From an uncultured Chloracidobacterium sp. (lineage in GTDB: Bacteria > Acidobacteriota > Blastocatellia > Pyrinomonadales > Pyrinomonadaceae): a DNA stretch of 6,472 bases. The stretch is from assembly GCA_937941715.1 (NCBI GenBank), contig CALDGX010000235.1, forward strand, positions 1 through 6,472, read 5' to 3'. This document shows, piece by piece, positions 6,258 to 6,472 of the stretch. The notes below the pieces were generated by a model. The model saw only the letters and a list, made by a program, of their open reading frames with translations. It was not told the origin of the DNA and did not search any database. The first letter of the stretch is position 1. Every line of letters begins with the position of its first letter. Made by a program: the position numbers and the translations under genes.

Positions 6258-6472
6258 CTACTTCTCTTCGCCTTCGCTTTCGCCCTTGTTCTTCTTACCG
6301 AATTTTCGCCGTGCGGCCAATCCGATCGAAGCCAATCCAGTTCCGAATAACAGTATCGTCACCGGTTCGGGGACAGGTTCGGGTGGTGTCGGGGTCGGCG
6401 TCACCGTCGGTGTCGGGGTAGGCGTCGGCTCATCTTTTTTACGTTTGATCAGGATCAGTCCGATCGGGATCG
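6258..6472 (-). CDS. PEP-CTERM sorting-signal protein, C-terminal part (5' partial)
   Basis: These are the last 70 residues of a protein that enters from the right edge and ends at TAG 6258-6260. The visible part runs IPIGLILIKRKKDE (1-14), a Pro-Thr linker (15-30), a doubled EPVPEP (31-36), a hydrophobic segment VTILLFGTGLASIGLAA (37-53), the basic cluster RRK (54-56), and a charged tail FGKKNKGESEGEEK (57-70). PEP, then a membrane helix, then an Arg cluster is the tripartite PEP-CTERM signal. In known systems exosortase cleaves it during delivery to the envelope or extracellular polysaccharide matrix. The Pro-Thr linker is typical of a spacer that holds the functional domain away from the membrane. 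The 14-residue tail after the basic cluster is longer than usual. The functional N-terminal domain is outside the window, so nothing can be said of its activity. The next gene starts 82 bp downstream on the same strand. Confidence 0.88.
   Translation of the reverse strand, partial: IPIGLILIKRKKDEPTPTPTPTVTPTPTPPEPVPEPVTILLFGTGLASIGLAARRKFGKKNKGESEGEEK
6381..6428 (-). repeat. Pro-Thr dipeptide repeat linker
   Basis: Sixteen codons encode an almost pure Pro-Thr alternation with one Val interruption, through imperfect CCG-AC(N) hexamers. It is a low-complexity coding repeat inside the PEP-CTERM gene, likely an extended and possibly glycosylated spacer, and may vary in length between strains. 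Confidence 0.85.

Noticed and set aside
6374..6428. GC-rich short tandem repeat seen as a possible CRISPR or non-coding repeat
   Set aside because: The period is 6 bases, it stays in frame, and it encodes a Pro-Thr linker in the PEP-CTERM gene.

Overview
The window is chromosomal DNA of about 53% GC, probably from an Acidobacteriota bacterium. Class Blastocatellia (Pyrinomonadaceae-like) is my best guess. That rests on remembered protein style: a secreted protein with a PEGA-like N-terminus and a shortened OmpA-like C-terminus ending in an IVPPxAxPP tail, a PEP-CTERM protein next to it, and a single-chain zinc-ribbon glycyl-tRNA synthetase. The phylum is an inference; no rRNA or other marker is present. 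No mobile element, tRNA, rRNA or CRISPR array was found, and no gap between genes exceeds about 150 bp.

Layout. Bases 3-1766 (+) hold the 3' part of a large APC-superfamily permease with a C-terminal soluble domain. It meets a minus-strand gene tail to tail: the two stop codons share the palindrome TTAA at 1763-1766. Bases 1763-3570 (-) encode a KdpDE-like two-component pair. The sensor kinase (2455-3570) has a DUF4118-type membrane domain but lacks the N-terminal KdpD and Usp domains of classical KdpD. The response regulator (1763-2458) overlaps it through ATGA. Upstream on the same strand is glyQS-type glycyl-tRNA synthetase (3677-5068). A very clear rho-independent terminator (5165-5196) separates it from a secreted PEGA/Ig-like/OmpA-like protein (5219-6175). 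The right edge (6258-6472, -) is the C-terminus of a PEP-CTERM protein with a Pro-Thr linker.

How the genes may work together. The only apparent regulatory cluster is the kinase/regulator pair, with the convergent transporter beside it. The transporter has motifs that recall K+ transporters of the KUP/KimA branch of the APC superfamily, so a potassium or osmotic theme for the left half is a reasonable hypothesis, not a demonstrated link. The right half encodes the cell envelope or exported fraction: one Sec-exported protein and one protein carrying an exosortase sorting signal. Glycyl-tRNA synthetase is housekeeping. Across the window GATC is strikingly frequent, about 90 by hand count against about 25 expected.
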